A stretch of 64,000 nt of DNA from contig CAZLHI010000009.1 in NCBI GenBank assembly GCA_964559435.1, positions 1 through 64,000 of the forward strand, given 5' to 3'. Source of the stretch: Hebobacterum sp964559435 (GTDB lineage Bacteria > Armatimonadota > Hebobacteria > Hebobacterales > Hebobacteraceae). The number at the start of each line of letters is the position of its first letter. Position 1 is the first letter of the stretch. Made by a program: the position numbers and the translations under genes. Shown here in pieces: positions 1 to 9,682 of the stretch. The notes beneath the pieces are model-generated. The model was not told the DNA's origin. It saw nothing but the letters and a program-made list of their open reading frames with translations, and did not search any database.

Positions 1-1729
1 GCTTCTCTCCCGGCCGGCGGCCGGTGACCCTGATCGGCACGTCCTGGTTGGGCACCAACCCCGAGAGTCGTATCAGGTTGTGCGCGAGATCCATTATCCT
101 CACCGGATAGCCCATGTCGAGCACGAAGACGTCACCCCGACCCCCCATCGCCCCAGCCTGCAAGATGAGCTGTGCGGCCTCCGGTATAGTCATGAAGTAG
201 CGGACCATATCGGGATCGGTCACAGTCACGGGCTGTCCATTCTGGATCTGGCGCGTCATGATTGGGATGACGCTGCCGCGACTGCCGAGCACGTTGCCGA
301 AGCGCACGCTAACCATGTTCGCGTTCGCGGCCACCGCGTAGCCCCTGACTATCATCTCTGCGACATGCTTGGTCGACCCCATCACACTCCTGGGCTCAAC
401 GGCCTTGTCCGTGGACACAAGGACGAATCGACCAACGAGGTGCTCGATGGACAGCTCAACGACGTTCAGGGTGCCGATCACGTTGTTCCGGACGGCCTCA
501 GCAGGGTACCTCTCCATCAGCGGCACGTGCTTGTGTGCCGCCGCGTGAAAGACGACGTCGGGGTGATACAGTTCGAACACGTGGCCGAGCCCGCGGCGGT
601 CCTGTATGTCACAGATCACAGGCACAACCTCGCAGTCGCCCTCCACCTCGCACAGCTCCTGCATTGCCTCATGAACGCTGTTCTCGCCGCGGCCCAGCAC
701 CAAAGCGCGGGATGCTCCGACGTTGAGCACTTGGCGGCAGAGCTCGCGACCGATTGAGCCGCCGCCGCCGGTTACGAGCACCGTCCGTCCGCGCAGATAG
801 CCCGAAACGGCCTCTCGGTCCAGCTTCACCTCCGACCGGGGCAGTAGATCTCCCATCCGGACCTCGCGCAGCGCGGACACTGCGACGCCCCTCTCCATGA
901 GCTCCCGCAACGGCGGGAGTATTCGCACCGGCACACCCGTCTTCTCGCAGACGACCAATACCTCTCGCATTCGCTCCGGACTCAGGGAGGGGATGGCGAC
1001 CACGATTTGCTGGGCCCTCAGCCGAGCGGCCACCTCGGGGATCTCGTCAACGGTGCCGCGTACTGGTAGGCCGAGGATGCGCTGGTGCTGCTTGGCTGGG
1101 TCGTCGTCCACGAATCCGACGACCCGATAGTCCGTCGCGGACTCTTGAATCTGCCAGACGAGCGATCGTGCCGCGTCTCCAGTGCCCACGATGAGCGTCC
1201 GCCGGCCGGCGCCATTGCGCCGATGACTGCTGGCTATCGTGCGGGCAGACACGCGGGCGCCGCCGAGCAGAATCAGGTGGAGAGCGGCCTCCGTGGGAAG
1301 AACCAGATAGGGCCGACCAGGCGCTCCGAGAGCGAACAGCTGGGGCAAGACATAGAATAGGATGGCTATGAGCGGCGGCCCCGCGGCAGCGCTTGCCGTG
1401 AGCCAGAGAACGTCCTGCCGAGACACCTTACGCCAGGGCATCCGGTAGATCCTGAGGCCAAGGTAGACCGGAAGCCGGGCGCAGAGCACAGTCGCCAGGA
1501 AAGGCAAGGGACTTGCTGGCTCCTGCAGCTGGCCGAACGAGCTGAACCACGCCCATGCTCCCGCTGCGAGCATAAGCACGGAATCAATCAGCAGCTTGCC
1601 CAGCTCTCGCGCCCAAGTCGCCTCAGCACAGCGCGGAATCTCTCTGGCGGCGCGCGCCGCCCTGACGAGGAGGTCGCCACCCCATAGCTCCCGGGCCAGC
1701 CGCGACCCGGTGAACAGCCTGACACTCAT
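1..1729 (-). CDS. FlaA1/CapD-type nucleotide-sugar 4,6-dehydratase (3' end outside window)
   Basis: Reading the minus strand from the ATG at 1729 gives 576 residues that run off the left edge, so the C-terminus is missing. The N-terminal third has several hydrophobic segments, followed by a CoA-binding-like Rossmann domain (LIVGTGDAARS) and an extended-SDR domain with nucleotide motif TGGGGSIGREL, the block STDKAVEPRSVMGSTK and FGNVLGSRGSVIP. This is the membrane-anchored WbpM/FlaA1/CapD class, which dehydrates UDP-HexNAc at the start of surface-polysaccharide sugar synthesis. An in-frame stop lies three codons before the ATG, and a GGAAG Shine-Dalgarno precedes it. It is read in the same direction as the BY-kinase and export genes upstream, so it belongs to an exopolysaccharide locus. 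Whether it is a 4,6- or 5-inverting enzyme cannot be told. Confidence 0.93.
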   Translation of the reverse strand, partial: MSVRLFTGSRLARELWGGDLLVRAARAAREIPRCAEATWARELGKLLIDSVLMLAAGAWAWFSSFGQLQEPASPLPFLATVLCARLPVYLGLRIYRMPWRKVSRQDVLWLTASAAAGPPLIAILFYVLPQLFALGAPGRPYLVLPTEAALHLILLGGARVSARTIASSHRRNGAGRRTLIVGTGDAARSLVWQIQESATDYRVVGFVDDDPAKQHQRILGLPVRGTVDEIPEVAARLRAQQIVVAIPSLSPERMREVLVVCEKTGVPVRILPPLRELMERGVAVSALREVRMGDLLPRSEVKLDREAVSGYLRGRTVLVTGGGGSIGRELCRQVLNVGASRALVLGRGENSVHEAMQELCEVEGDCEVVPVICDIQDRRGLGHVFELYHPDVVFHAAAHKHVPLMERYPAEAVRNNVIGTLNVVELSIEHLVGRFVLVSTDKAVEPRSVMGSTKHVAEMIVRGYAVAANANMVSVRFGNVLGSRGSVIPIMTRQIQNGQPVTVTDPDMVRYFMTIPEAAQLILQAGAMGGRGDVFVLDMGYPVRIMDLAHNLIRLSGLVPNQDVPIRVTGRRPGEK

Positions 1730-1791
1730 CCAGAACTACTTCCTTAATCTCCCCCGCCCGCACACCGCGGGATCCTCGCCTCGAACCCGCC

Positions 1792-3984
1792 TCACTTATA
1801 GCACTGATAGTAATAGCGCCGGCCTCGATACCCGTAGCCGGGCTTCTCTCCCAGCTTGTTCAGCACGACGCCGGACACACTCTCTCCAACCCGCGAAAGC
1901 AGCGTCCGAGCCAACTGGAGATCGTATCGATGCGACTGCCCCGCCACGCACACCATCAGGACCGCGTCACTCAGATTGGCCAGCACGAGGCCGTCGGCGA
2001 CGGCAAGCACAGGCGGGCTGTCCAGGATGACCAGGTCAGCGTGCCGCCGCAGCCCGGCGACGAGCTCTCTCATAGCCGGGGAGTCCAGCAGCTCGGTGGG
2101 ATTGGGCACCTGCTTGCCACACCCAAGGACCGTGAGGCCGGGTTCCTTGCATCTGGTCAAGGCGTCTTGTAGGTTCGCCTCGCCGAGGAGAACGTCGGTG
2201 ATGCCCTTGCCGCCCTCCACGCCGAGCATCCGGCCAAGGCCCGATCGACGCAGATCGGTATCGACGAGGATCACTCGGCGCCCGGTCATGGCCACCGCCC
2301 GCGCGAGGTTGAGCACCGTCGTAGACTTACCTTCAAACTGCCCAGGGCTCGTTACGAGCACCACGCGGCCGCGCTCACCCTGGGTGACGAAGTCCAAGCA
2401 GTATCGCAATGCACGATATGCCTCGCACGCCATAGTCTGGGGAACACCTGATGTGAGCGTGGCGGGGGTGCCGTTGCAGTCGAACGCGGGTATGGTGCCC
2501 AGCACCGGCGCGTCGGCCAGCCGGGATGCTTCCGCCTGGTCCCGCACGGTGTCATCGAGCTGATCCTGGACGAGTGCAACACCGGCCCCCACGCCCAGGC
2601 CGAGCAGAATGCCGAGCAAAAGGTTGAGCGGGATGTTCGGCTTGACCGGGAGGCGCGGCATCGCGGCCGGTTCGACGATGTCCGCGTTGCCGAGCGCCAT
2701 GACTCGGCCGATTTCTATCTCCTGGCTGCGCCGCAGCAAGTCGGAGTAGATGTTCTGGGCGACATCCACCTGCCGCTGCAGCCCCGCCAGGGTTATCTGC
2801 CTGGAGGGAATCTCGCCCAGCTCTCGGTTTGCGCGCCGCACATCGGCCTGCAGCTGCTGATGCCGAGCCTTCAGAGCGGCCGCTTCCGCCTCGGTCTGTA
2901 TGAGCTGCGCCGTCAGTGACTGCTGGAGCTGAAGGTCGCCGCTTCCCCCCGCCACGATGCGCCTGATCTCCTCGTCCAGCTGCTGCCGGACCAGGCGAAT
3001 CTGCTCGTCTATCTGGTTCACAGGGCCTTGATATTCCGACGTGTACCGGGCCTGAGCCGCCAGGCGTTCCCCCTCGAGCCGCGCCAGCTTCGCGCGGAGT
3101 TGCTGGACAACTGCGTTGTCGCGCACCTGGCCAGACTTGATGCTCATGTTCTGCTTCACAAGCTGGTCCCGAATCCTGCTCACGCGCGCCCGCGCCTGAG
3201 CCAGATCGGCGCCGGTCCCATCTACATCGCTTCGCAGCGCCGCGGCTCGACTCAGAAGCTCATTGGCGGCGGCATCCGAGGCGACGGTCCCCGTGGACTC
3301 CTTGAAGGCCTGGATCTCACTCTCCGCACGTGTGAGGTTCTGCTTGGCAATAGTGAGCTGCTCTGAGAGGTACCGCCCGGTGCTCTCCGAGGACCCCCGA
3401 GCCCGTCGGCGGTTCATGAGAACGTAGGTGGTCGCCGCACCGTTGGCTATCTTCTGCGCGTTCTCGGTCGTCCGGGCCCGGGCGCTGACGCGGATCAACT
3501 GCGTATCTCTCACTGCCCGCGCGGTCACGCTCTTGTGGAGCACGTCGGGACTGAGAATCGGCCCCCCGTTCTCCCGGAGCCATTTGGAAGTGTCTTCAGC
3601 CGTCAGCTCCCCCAATATGAGCTGCACGTGGGTATCGAGGTTGGGAGAACCCATGGCAGCCATCGCTGCGGGCACAGTGTCATCATCTGATTGCGAACTG
3701 CCGGCCCGTACTTCGCTGATGAGCAGAGTCGCGGTGGCCTCGTAGGTCTTCGGGGTGAGGACGGTGACGAGCACACTGAGCCCGAAGATCGCTCCGAGGC
3801 ATATGAGAATCGCTGCCTTGCGGCGGCGAAGGATGTTGACGTAGTCGCGCAGGTCAGGTGTTGAGGCCTGGTACGTTTCGAGCGTGGCTATAGTGCGTCC
3901 CGAGGCCTCGGGCAGCATTGGCGGGCCGCCCTGCATGCGGACGGGGAAGCGTGATTCTCCGTTATCTTTCTTGTCTTGAGACAT
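1792..3984 (-). CDS. Polysaccharide co-polymerase fused to BY-family tyrosine autokinase (Wzc-like)
   Basis: A 730-residue inner-membrane protein that would control chain length and export of an extracellular polysaccharide. An N-terminal Wzz domain with a first membrane helix near residues 50-75 is followed by a long periplasmic coiled coil. A GNVR-like segment and second helix (around 450-475) lead to a cytoplasmic BY-kinase. Visible kinase motifs are Walker A SPGQFEGKST (about residue 545), Walker A' VDTDLRR (about 573), Walker B LDSPP (about 655), and a tail with six tyrosines in the last 15 residues, the usual autophosphorylation cluster. The residues before GKST differ from the common PGEGKST. 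The start has GAGG upstream. It sits 62 bp from the dehydratase gene and 98 bp from the export gene, so the three likely act together. Confidence 0.93.
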   Translation of the reverse strand: MSQDKKDNGESRFPVRMQGGPPMLPEASGRTIATLETYQASTPDLRDYVNILRRRKAAILICLGAIFGLSVLVTVLTPKTYEATATLLISEVRAGSSQSDDDTVPAAMAAMGSPNLDTHVQLILGELTAEDTSKWLRENGGPILSPDVLHKSVTARAVRDTQLIRVSARARTTENAQKIANGAATTYVLMNRRRARGSSESTGRYLSEQLTIAKQNLTRAESEIQAFKESTGTVASDAAANELLSRAAALRSDVDGTGADLAQARARVSRIRDQLVKQNMSIKSGQVRDNAVVQQLRAKLARLEGERLAAQARYTSEYQGPVNQIDEQIRLVRQQLDEEIRRIVAGGSGDLQLQQSLTAQLIQTEAEAAALKARHQQLQADVRRANRELGEIPSRQITLAGLQRQVDVAQNIYSDLLRRSQEIEIGRVMALGNADIVEPAAMPRLPVKPNIPLNLLLGILLGLGVGAGVALVQDQLDDTVRDQAEASRLADAPVLGTIPAFDCNGTPATLTSGVPQTMACEAYRALRYCLDFVTQGERGRVVLVTSPGQFEGKSTTVLNLARAVAMTGRRVILVDTDLRRSGLGRMLGVEGGKGITDVLLGEANLQDALTRCKEPGLTVLGCGKQVPNPTELLDSPAMRELVAGLRRHADLVILDSPPVLAVADGLVLANLSDAVLMVCVAGQSHRYDLQLARTLLSRVGESVSGVVLNKLGEKPGYGYRGRRYYYQCYK

Positions 3985-4082
3985 TCACCCTCACCTCGCA
4001 GACAACGCGGGCAGTGTGAGGCATAGTGCCCCTTGCGAACAAACCACTCTCCGCTTGACGGTCAGACACTTGCTCGATGCTT

Positions 4083-5315
4083 TCAGAAGACCAGATAAGG
4101 AACGATGGCGAGAAGCCGCCAAACGTTCTGATTGCTCTCGCCTCGGGGCGGAACGAAAAGGACGTCGCCATCCTGGAGCGCGACGTTCTCCTCGAGGTCA
4201 CCCTCCCGCAGCAGCTTCCCCAGGTTCACTGGTATTGCGGTGGGTTTCCCCTCAACCATCCGAAGGACGCTCGCATCGGACGGCCGGGCACTTGTGGTCA
4301 TGCCGCCGGCTGCGTTCAGCAGGTCCAAGACCGTAGCCTGCTCCGGCAAGTTCTGTCGGCCCGCGGCGCGCACTTCACCGAGCGCGTAGACCCGTAGCAG
4401 GGGACGGCGAGGCACTGTGAGCACATCGCCCGACTGGAGGACAACGTTCTGGGTCGTGTCTCCTCGCAGCAATGCCGCGAGATCGACCGGGATCGTCGAG
4501 TCACCCCGGGTGATGACGGCGTGCTCGAGGTCGGCGGTGCGCGTCGGATCGTCGAGTATGTTTCGGGGAAGGCCCGTTTGAGAATCGGTGCCTTGTTCCA
4601 GCAGCCCCGCCTTGGCGATCGCGTCGAGCGCACGCACCTCTCCCCGCATCGGCATGTCGATCATGCCCGGAACCGGGACCTCGCCCAGGACCGCGTACCT
4701 GGCCTCCCGACGGCGCTCAACGAGTATCACGTCACCGGGCTCCAGCATTGGTTGGGTGGATCTATCGGGGACATCCTCGAGGAAGGCGCTCCACGACTCT
4801 CCCGTCCTCGTCATGACGGTGATCTGGCCGCTCGCGTACTCAGTCAGTCCGCCTGCGGCCGCCAAGGGCTGCATTAGGCCGGACCCGCTCGCCAAGGGGT
4901 AAACCCCCGCGGCCCTGACTTCACCCATCACGAATACGCTCATGCCCACCTGCCCGTACTCCTTGACAGTGATCATGACCCGCGGATGCCTGAGATATCT
5001 GCTGAGGCCTTCTTCGAGTCGGAGCTTGAGCTCGCTGCATGTCGCGCCGGCCGCCGGCACGTCCCCCAGCATGGGATAGGAGATCGTACCGGCTCCGTTG
5101 ACCTGGCACTCCCGAGTGAAGAGCTCCTCCCCATCGACGGAGACGTATAGGGTATCCCCTGGGCAGACACGGTAGAGTTCAGAGCAACCGATCCCCGGCG
5201 GGCGCTCAACTGGGTCCGCCCCCCCGGCACCGACCGCGGAGTCTCGTTCGCCCTTCGCAGACGCCCCCGATGCCCACACAGCTATCACCACAGCCAGGCA
5301 CAGACCGACGCGCAT
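4083..5315 (-). CDS. Polysaccharide export outer-membrane protein (Wza/OPX, SLBB repeats)
   Basis: A 410-residue secreted protein. The chosen ATG at 5315 starts a clean signal peptide (MRVGLCLAVVIAVWASGASA) and has GAGGGAGG upstream; an upstream GTG at 5387 would place 24 polar residues ahead of it and looks wrong. A Poly_export domain (YRVCPGDTLYVSV, then SYPMLGDVPAAG) is followed by repeated SLBB units marked by VFVMGEVRAAGVYPL, AVLGEVPVPGMIDMP and VYALGEVRAAGRQNLP. It has no lipobox cysteine after the signal peptide, unlike E. coli Wza. It would form the outer-membrane exit channel for the polysaccharide handled by the adjacent BY-kinase. Confidence 0.92.
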   Translation of the reverse strand: MRVGLCLAVVIAVWASGASAKGERDSAVGAGGADPVERPPGIGCSELYRVCPGDTLYVSVDGEELFTRECQVNGAGTISYPMLGDVPAAGATCSELKLRLEEGLSRYLRHPRVMITVKEYGQVGMSVFVMGEVRAAGVYPLASGSGLMQPLAAAGGLTEYASGQITVMTRTGESWSAFLEDVPDRSTQPMLEPGDVILVERRREARYAVLGEVPVPGMIDMPMRGEVRALDAIAKAGLLEQGTDSQTGLPRNILDDPTRTADLEHAVITRGDSTIPVDLAALLRGDTTQNVVLQSGDVLTVPRRPLLRVYALGEVRAAGRQNLPEQATVLDLLNAAGGMTTSARPSDASVLRMVEGKPTAIPVNLGKLLREGDLEENVALQDGDVLFVPPRGESNQNVWRLLAIVPYLVF

Positions 5316-5773
5316 GCTCCGCCTCCCTCGACACACCATCAACTTAGCCTCACGGACGCACCACCTGCCTAGCGACAGCGTGCTCACTGGTACTCCCAGC
5401 TTGCGCCCGTTATCAGTACGTGCTTCACTACACTACGGAGCCGTGCCGCCGGCCGCCTATCCGCATTTTCCCTTCCTTGTGAGGAAAAGGTACAAGCATG
5501 GCCCGTCAAACGACCAAAGAAGCACAACAGAGAGGTGCCCGAGCTGCTGGGAGTGGCCGGGAGCGGCTCTGTGGTGGTGTCGCTCGCACAAAGCGACCGG
5601 TTAGACGGCGGCGAGGCCCTTCCCGCAGAATGCCGGGCTAAGGAGTGCCTGCTGGCTGCGGCCGCGTCGGTTTCGCAGACGCGCGCGTGGAATGCATTGA
5701 GGTCTCGTCAACTGACGTAGCTGGCAGGAGCTCGACGGTTCGCCAGGCGGGAGCGGCCGTCTGGGATCCGCAG
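5316..5773. other. Intergenic region between surface-protein and export-protein genes
   Basis: 458 bp with no convincing gene. Both flanking genes are on the minus strand, so it holds the 3' end of the SLH gene transcript and the promoter of the export gene. Short frames on the plus strand (for example 5535-5720) have no ribosome site or recognisable motif. A short inverted repeat TTCCT-TGTG-AGGAA lies near 5474-5487. I found no clear -35/-10 pair. Confidence 0.4.
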
Positions 5774-8700
5774 CTAGCTGTCAAAGCCGAAGGCGCGAGC
5801 CAGGTAGACCGCCGCTTCCGCCCTCGTGCATGCCGAGTGCGGTCGATAGGTGCCGTCCTGATGGCCGGATGTGACGTTCGCCGCCGCCAGGTACTCCACG
5901 TACTCATAGGCCCAGAAATCCGGCGGGACGTCAGCGAAGCTCGGGATGTCCGGCGGCTGATAGTCGGCAAGGCCGGCGTCTCCGGTCGGCTCAACCATCG
6001 CCCTTGCGAGGAAGGCGGCCAACTGCCCGCGCTTCACGTCTTCGGCGGGGTAATAGCAGCCATCCGGATACCCGCGGACCACGCCGGCGGCCGTCGCGTA
6101 CTCGATGTGACGGAACGCCCAGTGGCTGCTGGGCAGGTCCCGGAAGGAGCCCTCTGGGGGACCCGAAGGCAGGCGATCATCCCCGCCGGCGAGCGCCCGC
6201 GCGATGTAGACTGCGATCTGCGCCCGTGAAACGGTCAGCGCCGGCCGATACGACCCGTCCGAGTAGCCGTCTAGGAGGCCTGCCGCGCGGCAGGCCTCGA
6301 TAGCTTTCGATGCCCAGTAGTCCTGGGGCACATCGCTGAACGCAACCGAGTTGTCGAGCGCCGGCCGGACATCTGTAGTCGAAAGCATCCCGTCCCCAAC
6401 GCGAACGGCGCTCCTGGGTACGGCGGCCCGCCTCGCTTTCAGATTGGGCTTCGGCCGTACTGACAGCGCGGCGTATCCCGTGCCGCTGACCGCGCTCTCC
6501 CCGGCACAGCTTGCAGTGACAGTCAGCGTGACCAAGCTATCCCCGGGCGTGACATTGGCGGCGGCCCGATAAACGGGGTCTGGTACGCGGGCCGAAGGAG
6601 AGAAGCTGCCGCCTGCGCCGCCGTCGGACCAGCGCCACTCGGCGATGTCATGGCCCAGGGCATCATCGGCAATCGCCGTCAAGTAAGCCTTCCCCTTCCA
6701 GGTCACGACGGCCGGTTCCACATAGGCCCGGACGGTCAGCGTATGCTCGGCCGGCTCGACCGTCAAGGTCGCGGTATCGTTGCTGCTCAAGGGCACCGGG
6801 TCGCTGCAACTGGCAACGACCGTAAGGGTGACTTCTACCGGGTGATTCGTGGTGTTCCTCGGAGCGCGATAGAGGGGGTTGCGGACGTGCGAAGACGGGA
6901 GGAATGCGCCGCCGACATGTCCATCTTCCCAGCCCCACGACAGGGCGTCCTCATTGACACTGCCGCTAACGCTCGCGGACAGCGCGGCCGTCCCCTCGGA
7001 CTCGACCACTGGGGGGGCGGGCTGGTCGGCCTGCACGGTCATGCTCAGGCCGGACGGCGCCACCCTGATTGACGTTGACGCCTGGCCGCCGACCGGCGTC
7101 GGGCCGCCGCAGAGCGCGGTAACAGTCAGCACGACTGTGCGCTCCGCCTCCGATGTGTTCTGCGCTGCCGTGTAGGTGGGGTTCTGCGCCTCCGGTGCGG
7201 GATAGAAGGATCCCCCCGCGCTCCCATCGCTCCAGCTCCATGATACTATCGAGTGCCCGCGCGTGTCCGCCGCCTCCGCCGATAGAGACGTTGTCCCGCC
7301 CGACGGTACGTCGGAGGGAGAAGCACTTGCGCTCACCGACAGCGAGTGCTCCACCGGCTGCACGCGGACGACCACCTCCGCTTCACCAGAAGTCGGGCTA
7401 GGGCCGCCGCACGTGGCCGTCACCGTCAGCGTTATCTCGACCTCGCCATCGCTCGTGTTGCTCGGCGCGTGATATGTCGGATTCTGGCTGGACCCGGAGG
7501 GCGAGAAGCTTCCCCCCGCCCCGCCGTCGGACCAGACCCAGGAGGCAATGCCGTGGCCGAGGCTGTCATCTGTCGAGGCCTGCAGCTCCGTCGTTCCCTC
7601 AGAGGGCACAACGTCGGGCATCGCCGAAGCCGTCACTGCCACGGCGTGTACGGCCGTCAGGCTCGCAATCTTCTCGCCGAGCTGGCGCCGCGCGGCCTCG
7701 AGCGCGTTCGTGTCGCGAGTCCAGTCGCGCCAATCCGGCCCGACACTGCGAGAGATACCGAGCGCCCAGTCCCCGTGGCCGCGCTCCTTCAGTAGTTGTA
7801 TGTAGTCGTAATCGTCCACACCGTCCCGCAGCCACTTCAGCCGCATAGAAGGGAGGACTCCCTGCAGGCCGACCTGCTGCGCGGGGTAGACGAGCATCCC
7901 CTCTGCGGGATAGGCGGCAGAGTAGCCGGTCACGTCATTCCACGCGTCGGCCGACCACAGATCGGCGCGCCAGTAGAGAAGCCCGGTCAGTCCGAGGCTT
8001 TGGTTGATGAAGCCGGGCTGAATGCGGTAGTTGATGGGCGCGTAGTCGAGCAGCCACTTCGGCGAGTAATCATCCTGTTGGAGACAGTTGTAGCTCCAGA
8101 CGCGATCCCCGCGATCGATGGCGGCCTGGACGTCGGCGGCGACATACTGCTTGGGCAGCTCCACCCAGATGTCCACGGCTCCTGCCCAATCGGACTTCGG
8201 CGGCATGGTGATGAGCTGGTCGACGCCAGCCGCGTGGAGCGCATCGGCGTACTGCTGCATGGTCGGCAGCAGGCCCGAGCAGTGGCTGATCTCGTCCGCG
8301 GTGTAGGCGTAGAGGTGAAGGCCGTCGGGATAGCTATTGGCGGCAGCAGCGACGGCGCTCGCGCTCGGCGGCGGATTGGAGACGCTGCAAGTGCTGCCAT
8401 CGGCGCCGCTCCAGAAGCCAACGTTGACGGCCCCCAGCCCCTGGCTCATGAGAGCCTGCGCGTCCGAGGAGCTGACGAACGTCGGCATGAGGCGGTGGCG
8501 CAGCATCTCCTGCTCGGGCTGGAGCTGATAGCGGACCGTCCAATAGAGGAAGGAGGATTCGAGGGCCGGGGTGACCGACAGCTCGAAGTTCCAGACGGCC
8601 AGGCTCACGCTAACGGCCGCCTGGCCCTGATCGCTCGTCACCGTGAAGGTCGCGCTGCGCTCACCCGCCGCGGCGTCCCGGCGGACGAACACGTCCACCC

Positions 8701-9304
8701 AGATCGGCTGGTTCTTGCCGGCGGCAAGGTCGAAGGGAACAGCGTCCAAAGCCGCGCCGGTCAGGTCCTCCCCGGTGGCCGGATCCGCGAATGGGATCAG
8801 CCCGTCCGGATACCAGCCCGGCCCGAGCGGCTTGTTCTGGTTGGTCGCCCAGTCGGCCGTCCCGCGAGCCAGGTAGACGTAATGCTCCCGGTAGAGAGTG
8901 AACTCCACTCCCTGCACGTCCGGAGCGGCAACGTTGACGTCGGTCAGCCCGCCCGCCGGCCCGCGAACGATCATCTGGAAGGACTCGTACTCCCCCCTGG
9001 CAGCATGGAGCTCGATCCCGCTCTGACTTCCCGCGGGGGCGTCCGGCCCCACCCGCGCCAGGCTCGGCTCGACCCAGACGATGGGGGCGGCGAGTCCTGG
9101 CAGACTCCAGACCAAGAGGAGAACAGCGGACAGGCCGAGGAGCCGACATAGCCGTCCCGTGATGCCGAAGCCCCGATACAGCAGTACACCGGTTGACCTG
9201 CCACCGGCATGTGCCCACGCCTTACCACGTGGGGGTGCCCCTGAGCCCAATCGCGTCGCCTGTGCCAGCGGCCCCGTTCCGCTGGCCCTCGCCAATGTCA
9301 GCAT
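5774..9304 (-). CDS. DUF4091 glycoside-hydrolase-like surface protein with Ig-like repeats and three SLH domains
   Basis: A 1176-residue exported protein. The N-terminal half after the signal segment (LLGLSAVLLLVWSLPGLAA) matches the DUF4091 family of putative glycoside hydrolases, with YTADEIS as the expected acidic site and the closing motif LRDGVDDYDYIQLLKERG. Four divergent Ig/PKD-like repeats of about 100 residues follow (DNA about 6450-7650), each with a WSDGxxGGSF-like core and NPTY. Three SLH domains end the protein (DNA about 5780-6350; FSDVPQDYWA, FRDLPSSHWA, FADVPPDFWA), anchoring it to the cell-surface polymer. The ATG at 9304 has GGGAGG upstream; a TTG at 9340 is less likely. About 50 residues precede the hydrophobic signal core, which is unusual, so the true start could be further in. 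Substrate unknown. Confidence 0.87.
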   Translation of the reverse strand: MLTLARASGTGPLAQATRLGSGAPPRGKAWAHAGGRSTGVLLYRGFGITGRLCRLLGLSAVLLLVWSLPGLAAPIVWVEPSLARVGPDAPAGSQSGIELHAARGEYESFQMIVRGPAGGLTDVNVAAPDVQGVEFTLYREHYVYLARGTADWATNQNKPLGPGWYPDGLIPFADPATGEDLTGAALDAVPFDLAAGKNQPIWVDVFVRRDAAAGERSATFTVTSDQGQAAVSVSLAVWNFELSVTPALESSFLYWTVRYQLQPEQEMLRHRLMPTFVSSSDAQALMSQGLGAVNVGFWSGADGSTCSVSNPPPSASAVAAAANSYPDGLHLYAYTADEISHCSGLLPTMQQYADALHAAGVDQLITMPPKSDWAGAVDIWVELPKQYVAADVQAAIDRGDRVWSYNCLQQDDYSPKWLLDYAPINYRIQPGFINQSLGLTGLLYWRADLWSADAWNDVTGYSAAYPAEGMLVYPAQQVGLQGVLPSMRLKWLRDGVDDYDYIQLLKERGHGDWALGISRSVGPDWRDWTRDTNALEAARRQLGEKIASLTAVHAVAVTASAMPDVVPSEGTTELQASTDDSLGHGIASWVWSDGGAGGSFSPSGSSQNPTYHAPSNTSDGEVEITLTVTATCGGPSPTSGEAEVVVRVQPVEHSLSVSASASPSDVPSGGTTSLSAEAADTRGHSIVSWSWSDGSAGGSFYPAPEAQNPTYTAAQNTSEAERTVVLTVTALCGGPTPVGGQASTSIRVAPSGLSMTVQADQPAPPVVESEGTAALSASVSGSVNEDALSWGWEDGHVGGAFLPSSHVRNPLYRAPRNTTNHPVEVTLTVVASCSDPVPLSSNDTATLTVEPAEHTLTVRAYVEPAVVTWKGKAYLTAIADDALGHDIAEWRWSDGGAGGSFSPSARVPDPVYRAAANVTPGDSLVTLTVTASCAGESAVSGTGYAALSVRPKPNLKARRAAVPRSAVRVGDGMLSTTDVRPALDNSVAFSDVPQDYWASKAIEACRAAGLLDGYSDGSYRPALTVSRAQIAVYIARALAGGDDRLPSGPPEGSFRDLPSSHWAFRHIEYATAAGVVRGYPDGCYYPAEDVKRGQLAAFLARAMVEPTGDAGLADYQPPDIPSFADVPPDFWAYEYVEYLAAANVTSGHQDGTYRPHSACTRAEAAVYLARAFGFDS

Positions 9305-9682
9305 CGCACACCAACCTCCCGCGCTGGCGCTGGGCTCCAACCGGCCGCTGGCTCAAGAGTGCGAACCTTTTCTCCGGCCGATATTCCATAGTTATCGCTC
9401 TACGGGGAAAGATATGGGGATGAGGCCGACTCGCGAGACGGAACGGGGCATGTCACGGGCCGCGCCATTGGCGTGAGGGCGTCCTGCGCCCGCCGATCAG
9501 GGCTATAGCCAAACATGCCGACGGGTTTATCAGAAGAACAAGGAGCACCGGCCGTCAACGGCCATAGACAGACCACCGGCCGTGGACGGCCGGTGGCTCA
9601 CTACTCGGTATGTGGGGCGGCCGCGCGTCGCCGCCGGGACGAGGGCAAGGAGGGGAGCGGGTCTTGTACGCCTGCCCAGCCG
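9305..9682. other. Intergenic region with GC-rich hairpins
   Basis: 378 bp between two minus-strand genes. It contains two neighbouring hairpins built on the same GGCCGT/ACGGCC core (9550-9563 and 9573-9596) and the leader of the SLH gene. No open frame here has a ribosome site or family motif. The AT-richer stretch around 9365-9420 is the likeliest promoter region for the SLH gene, but I could not assign boxes. Confidence 0.4.
9573..9596 (-). terminator. Putative hairpin terminator downstream of flavin reductase gene
   Basis: Perfect 11-bp inverted repeat CCACCGGCCGT / ACGGCCGGTGG with a 2-base centre, about 90 bp past the stop of the flavin reductase gene. No strong T-run follows on the minus strand (only a T-rich stretch further on), so it could be Rho-assisted or simply a structured element. 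Confidence 0.4.

Noticed and set aside
7796..9151. Plus-strand frame of 451 codons inside the DUF4091 gene
   Set aside because: Antisense shadow; no ribosome site or recognised fold.
9195..9250. Possible riboswitch-like leader inside the SLH gene start region
   Set aside because: GC-rich hairpins could be drawn but no known class consensus was matched, and the sequence is in the coding frame.
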